Source of the DNA: Coriobacteriaceae bacterium
Lineage (GTDB): Bacteria; Actinomycetota; Coriobacteriia; Coriobacteriales; Eggerthellaceae
Reading direction: 5' to 3'
Assembly (NCBI GenBank): GCA_015062635.1
Contig: SUUF01000010.1
Span: forward strand, 29,387 to 37,821
DNA: 8,435 nucleotides
Part shown: positions 7,501 to 8,435 of the stretch, in pieces
Layout: every line of letters begins with the position of its first letter
Position numbering within the stretch: position 1 is the first letter of the stretch
Position numbers and translations under genes: made by a program
The notes under the pieces: model-generated
Database searches by the model: none
What the model was told of the DNA's origin: nothing
Seen by the model: the letters and a program-made list of their open reading frames with translations, nothing else

Positions 7501-8103
7501 GCGTACGACATCGGGTTCGGCGGCCTCGACCACGTGCTGTCCACCAATGGCAACTTCAACGTGCTGGTGGTCGACACCGAGGTGTATTCCAACACGGGCG
7601 GCCAGAGCTCGAAGGCCACGCCGGCGGGTGCCGTGGCGGAATTTGCGAGCAGCGGCAAGAAGACCGGCAAGAAGGACCTGGGCGCCATCTTGATGAGCTA
7701 CGGCAACGTGTACGTGGCGCAGGTGGCTATGGGCGCCGATTACAACCAGCTCGTGAAGGCGCTGAAGGAAGCCGAGGAATTCGACGGCCCGGCGGTGGTC
7801 ATCGCATATGCGCCGTGCACCTCGCATGGCCTGAAGTGCGGCATGAAGGATGTCCAGGGCGAGATGAAGCGCGCGGCCGAGGCCGGCTATTGGCCGCTGT
7901 ACCGCTTCGACCCGCGCAAGGAGCATCCGATGACGCTCGATTCCAAGCCGCCGACACGCGACTACCTGGAATACCTCGACGGCGAGAACCGCTATGCGCA
8001 GCTGCGCAAGAGCTTCCCCGAAGAGGCCGAGCGCCTGTTCGTGGCGAGCAAGGAAGACGCTGAGCGTCGTTACGCCCGCTACCAGCAGATGGCCGAGAAG
8101 TAG
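4570..8103 (+). CDS. nifJ: Pyruvate:ferredoxin (flavodoxin) oxidoreductase
   Basis: A full-length 1177-residue single-chain oxidoreductase. It catalyses pyruvate + CoA + oxidised ferredoxin to acetyl-CoA + CO2 + reduced ferredoxin in the cytoplasm of anaerobes. The N-terminal pyruvate/TPP domain has YPISPSSPM (27-35), EMQSEAGA with Glu63, and Arg113. The CoA-binding domain has WGLGGDGTVGANK (429-441). Two ferredoxin-type [4Fe-4S] motifs are Cys697/700/703/707 and Cys753/756/759/763. The proximal cluster ligands are Cys817, Cys820, Cys845 and Cys1083. The TPP domain has GGDGWAYDIG (from 973) and VYSNTGGQSS with Asn1008. The alignment with Desulfovibrio africanus enzyme is recalled from knowledge; its Thr31 is Ser30 here, a mild change. 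The C-terminal extension of that enzyme is absent, which is common. The gene has its own promoter and terminator, so it is probably transcribed alone. No frame break is visible. Confidence 0.98.
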   Translation: MSNYVTVDGNEACANTAYEFTEIAAIYPISPSSPMAGHTDTWSAQGRLNMFGQRVRLTEMQSEAGAIGAIHGSLEAGTLSTSFTSSQGLMLMIPTMYRIAGERLPGVLHVASRTVGTHALSIFGDHSDVMACRDTGFALLSSGSVQEAADLAAVAHLSAIKASIPFLHFFDGYRTSHELSRIDKPDTAALAKLVDRDALDRFRAHALNPEHPEMRAMVQNGDVFFQIREANNTAYDELPQMVEDIMAEVGAVTGRTYHVFDYYGAPDATDVVMAMGSVSGTIQEACDYLNAKAEREGSDRRFGFVQVHLFRPFSTKLLLAALPETVARIAVLDRCKSMGAAGEPLYKDVAEAIAQSDRAGRTLVVGGRYGLSSKDVDPAQIVAAFDNLVAENPVNSFTLGIDDDVTHLSLPSPALEGWDDGGVYSCKFWGLGGDGTVGANKNTIKILADAEDMFAQAYFEFDTKKSYGVTKSHLRLSKNPIRGTYFVKRADFVACHNQAYMGKYDVVQEVKPGGMFLLNTQWTPEELGEKLPGQVKRYIAQNGIRMFTIDAVEIAQRLGLGSHTNTVLQAAFFQVAGLMDAAEALEAMKAAARKTYAKKGEAVVAKNVSAIDEGAAGVVEFAVPAGWADAVDDPAPDFSHLPAGIREFLMPAALLKGDELPVSTFQGYEDGTFPNSFTKYEKRGIAVQTPTWDAEKCIQCNRCSYVCPHAVVRPYLLTDEEAAAAPAGFTTVDAKGKQAKGLKYSLQISEFDCTGCASCASVCPSEALQMHPVELTDERAAQWDYAQGLSDKGDLFDPFSVKGSQFRQPLLEFSAACAGCGETPYAKLLTQLFGDRVYWANATGCSQAWGSGEPGIPYTVNKRGFGPAWTNSLFENNAELSYGMYLSSTQQREAEKMRVEALRAALPAHSALATRCNEYLDAYDDFDGSRAAADVLIATLEAAEDLSDDAAAMVADILKHKDQLAKKTFWMFGGDGWAYDIGFGGLDHVLSTNGNFNVLVVDTEVYSNTGGQSSKATPAGAVAEFASSGKKTGKKDLGAILMSYGNVYVAQVAMGADYNQLVKALKEAEEFDGPAVVIAYAPCTSHGLKCGMKDVQGEMKRAAEAGYWPLYRFDPRKEHPMTLDSKPPTRDYLEYLDGENRYAQLRKSFPEEAERLFVASKEDAERRYARYQQMAEK

Positions 8104-8137
8104 GGAAACGGGTTAGGTAACTTCGCCTGAAGCATGG

Positions 8138-8174
8138 AAGGGGCCTCCTCGTCTGGACGACGGGGAGGCCCCTT
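8138..8174 (+). terminator. Terminator hairpin of nifJ
   Basis: AAGGGGCCTCC (8138-8148) pairs perfectly with GGAGGCCCCTT (8164-8174). The stem continues inward through 8149-8153 and 8159-8163 with one T-G wobble, giving 16 base pairs around a five-base loop. It starts about 34 bases after the stop codon. The tail TGTCGTC is not a clean T-run, but a stem of this length next to the gene end makes a terminator very likely. Confidence 0.8.
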
Positions 8175-8188
8175 GTCGTCGGTTGACG

Positions 8189-8247
8189 GGTTGACAAGTG
8201 CCCGGGCACTTGTCACCCATGACAAGTGCCCGGGCTATTTGTCAACC
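8189..8247. repeat. Composite palindromic repeat, copy A (59 bp)
   Basis: The ends are a 9-bp perfect inverted repeat, GGTTGACAA (8189-8197) and TTGTCAACC (8239-8247). Inside are two palindromes: 8192-8215 is a perfect 24-bp palindrome (TGACAAGTGCCC and its complement), and 8220-8244 is an imperfect version. The right arm of the first (8200-8215) also pairs perfectly over 16 bp with the left arm of the second (8220-8235) around CCCA. The design resembles paired REP/BIME-type or small MITE-like elements. No transposase or target-site duplication was identified. Confidence 0.8.
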
Positions 8248-8260
8248 GCGCAGCTGACGA

Positions 8261-8307
8261 GTTGGCAAGTGCCCGGAGCTGACAAGTGCCCGGGCTATTT
8301 GTCAACC
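8261..8307. repeat. Composite palindromic repeat, copy B (47 bp, shortened)
   Basis: Bases 8280-8307 are identical to 8220-8247 of copy A, exactly 60 bases apart. The left part, GTTGGCAAGTGCCCGG (8261-8276), is a slightly changed form of the left arm of copy A (GTTGACAAGTGCCCGG), after which the inner arm is missing. Copy B therefore looks like a second, internally deleted and partly decayed version of the same element. The core CAAGTGCCCGG occurs four times in this cluster, at 8195, 8223, 8266 and 8283. Confidence 0.75.
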
Positions 8308-8346
8308 AACATAAGCCAGTAATTCATGGCTATATACCCGAATAGA

Positions 8347-8376
8347 ATTACAGATTACGTGCATTTCAAGTAAAAT
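8347..8376 (+). promoter_or_regulatory. Candidate promoter for the next gene
   Basis: ATTACA (8347-8352) and TAAAAT (8371-8376) are separated by 18 bases and sit in an AT-rich stretch. They match the -35 and -10 consensus at four and five of six positions. The expected start point would be near 8383, about 33 bases before the downstream ATG. Confidence is limited because AT-rich DNA gives such matches by chance. Confidence 0.4.
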
Positions 8377-8387
8377 GCACATGTAAT
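8354..8387. promoter_or_regulatory. Inverted repeat overlapping the promoter (operator candidate)
   Basis: ATTAC plus GTGCATTT (8354-8366) is matched by AAATGCAC (8373-8380) and GTAAT (8383-8387), with a two-base bulge (8381-8382) and a six-base centre, CAAGTA. The 8-bp inner arms are perfect. The repeat covers the -10 box and spacer of the candidate promoter, the classic place for a repressor or autoregulator site. The regulator is unknown. Confidence 0.5.
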
Positions 8388-8415
8388 AGCTGATGACTGG
8401 AAGATGGGAGGAGAT

Positions 8416-8435
8416 ATGGGTTACCAAGAGAGCCT
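8416..8435 (+). CDS. Start of a further gene, cut by the window edge
   Basis: An ATG at 8416 follows GGAGG (8407-8411) at four bases and opens a frame reading MGYQES before the window ends. An in-frame ATG at 8404 has a poorer ribosome site. Too little is visible to name a product. The upstream AT-rich promoter with an inverted repeat suggests a separately regulated gene. Confidence 0.45.

Larger units (their letters stand above)
8104..8415. other. Intergenic region after nifJ with terminator, repeats and a promoter
   Basis: These 312 bases contain no supported gene. They hold, in order, a long terminator hairpin, a cluster of palindromic repeats, and an AT-rich promoter segment for the next gene. 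A forward frame from about 8134 to 8322 reads DKCPGYLST twice, but only because it runs across the DNA repeats. Confidence 0.75.

Noticed and set aside
4483..7926. Very long open frame (over 1100 codons) antisense to the oxidoreductase
   Set aside because: It lies wholly opposite a strongly supported gene and encodes an Arg/His/Ala/Leu-rich string with no recognisable domain. GC-rich third positions suppress stop codons on the opposite strand, which explains it.
8189..8307. CRISPR array
   Set aside because: Core-to-core distances are irregular (28, 43 and 17 bases), there are no uniform unique spacers, and the units are nested palindromes.
8134..8322. Small protein with repeated DKCPGYLST
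   Set aside because: The peptide repeat is just translation of the palindromic DNA repeats, the start lies in the terminator hairpin, and there is no ribosome site.

Overview
The window reads as GC-rich, compactly coded bacterial chromosome with three large genes, all on the + strand. Strong AGGAGG-type ribosome sites, GC-rich third codon positions and a single-chain pyruvate:ferredoxin oxidoreductase point to a strict anaerobe. My best guess is a gut-type Coriobacteriia/Eggerthellales actinobacterium (Eggerthella, Slackia or Adlercreutzia group). That assignment is inference from composition and protein style, not a database match.

Layout: (1) 1-334 is a leader with no convincing gene. It holds a strong hairpin, a weak -10-like box and a palindrome just upstream of the first start codon. 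(2) 335-1750 encodes a LeuA-like protein (2-isopropylmalate/homocitrate synthase fold). It keeps the C-terminal leucine-type regulatory domain, but the standard metal-binding and catalytic motifs are replaced. (3) 1750-4245 shares one base with the gene before it (TAATG) and encodes an unusual fusion of an N-terminal xylose-isomerase-like TIM barrel with a complete acyl-CoA synthetase. Both halves retain their active-site residues. A hairpin at 4260-4287 closes this two-gene operon. (4) 4246-4569 is an intergenic stretch with a TATAAT box and ribosome site for the next gene. (5) 4570-8103 encodes pyruvate:ferredoxin (flavodoxin) oxidoreductase with TPP, CoA and three [4Fe-4S] sites, followed by a 16-bp hairpin. 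(6) 8181-8307 holds a cluster of palindromic repeats built on CAAGTGCCCGG. (7) 8308-8435 is AT-rich, with a candidate promoter overlapped by an inverted repeat, and the first codons of a further gene that leaves the window.

How the genes may work together: the oxidoreductase is central anaerobic metabolism (pyruvate + CoA to acetyl-CoA + CO2 + reduced ferredoxin). The upstream pair is the novel part. A fusion that could isomerise or dehydrate a small polyhydroxy/keto compound and also activate a carboxylic acid to its CoA thioester is translationally coupled to a LeuA relative that seems to have lost Claisen-condensation chemistry but kept its effector domain. This could be an undescribed acyl-CoA pathway with a pseudoenzyme regulator, or a LeuA-fold enzyme with new chemistry. 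The physical link to the oxidoreductase is only adjacency, because a terminator and a separate promoter lie between them.
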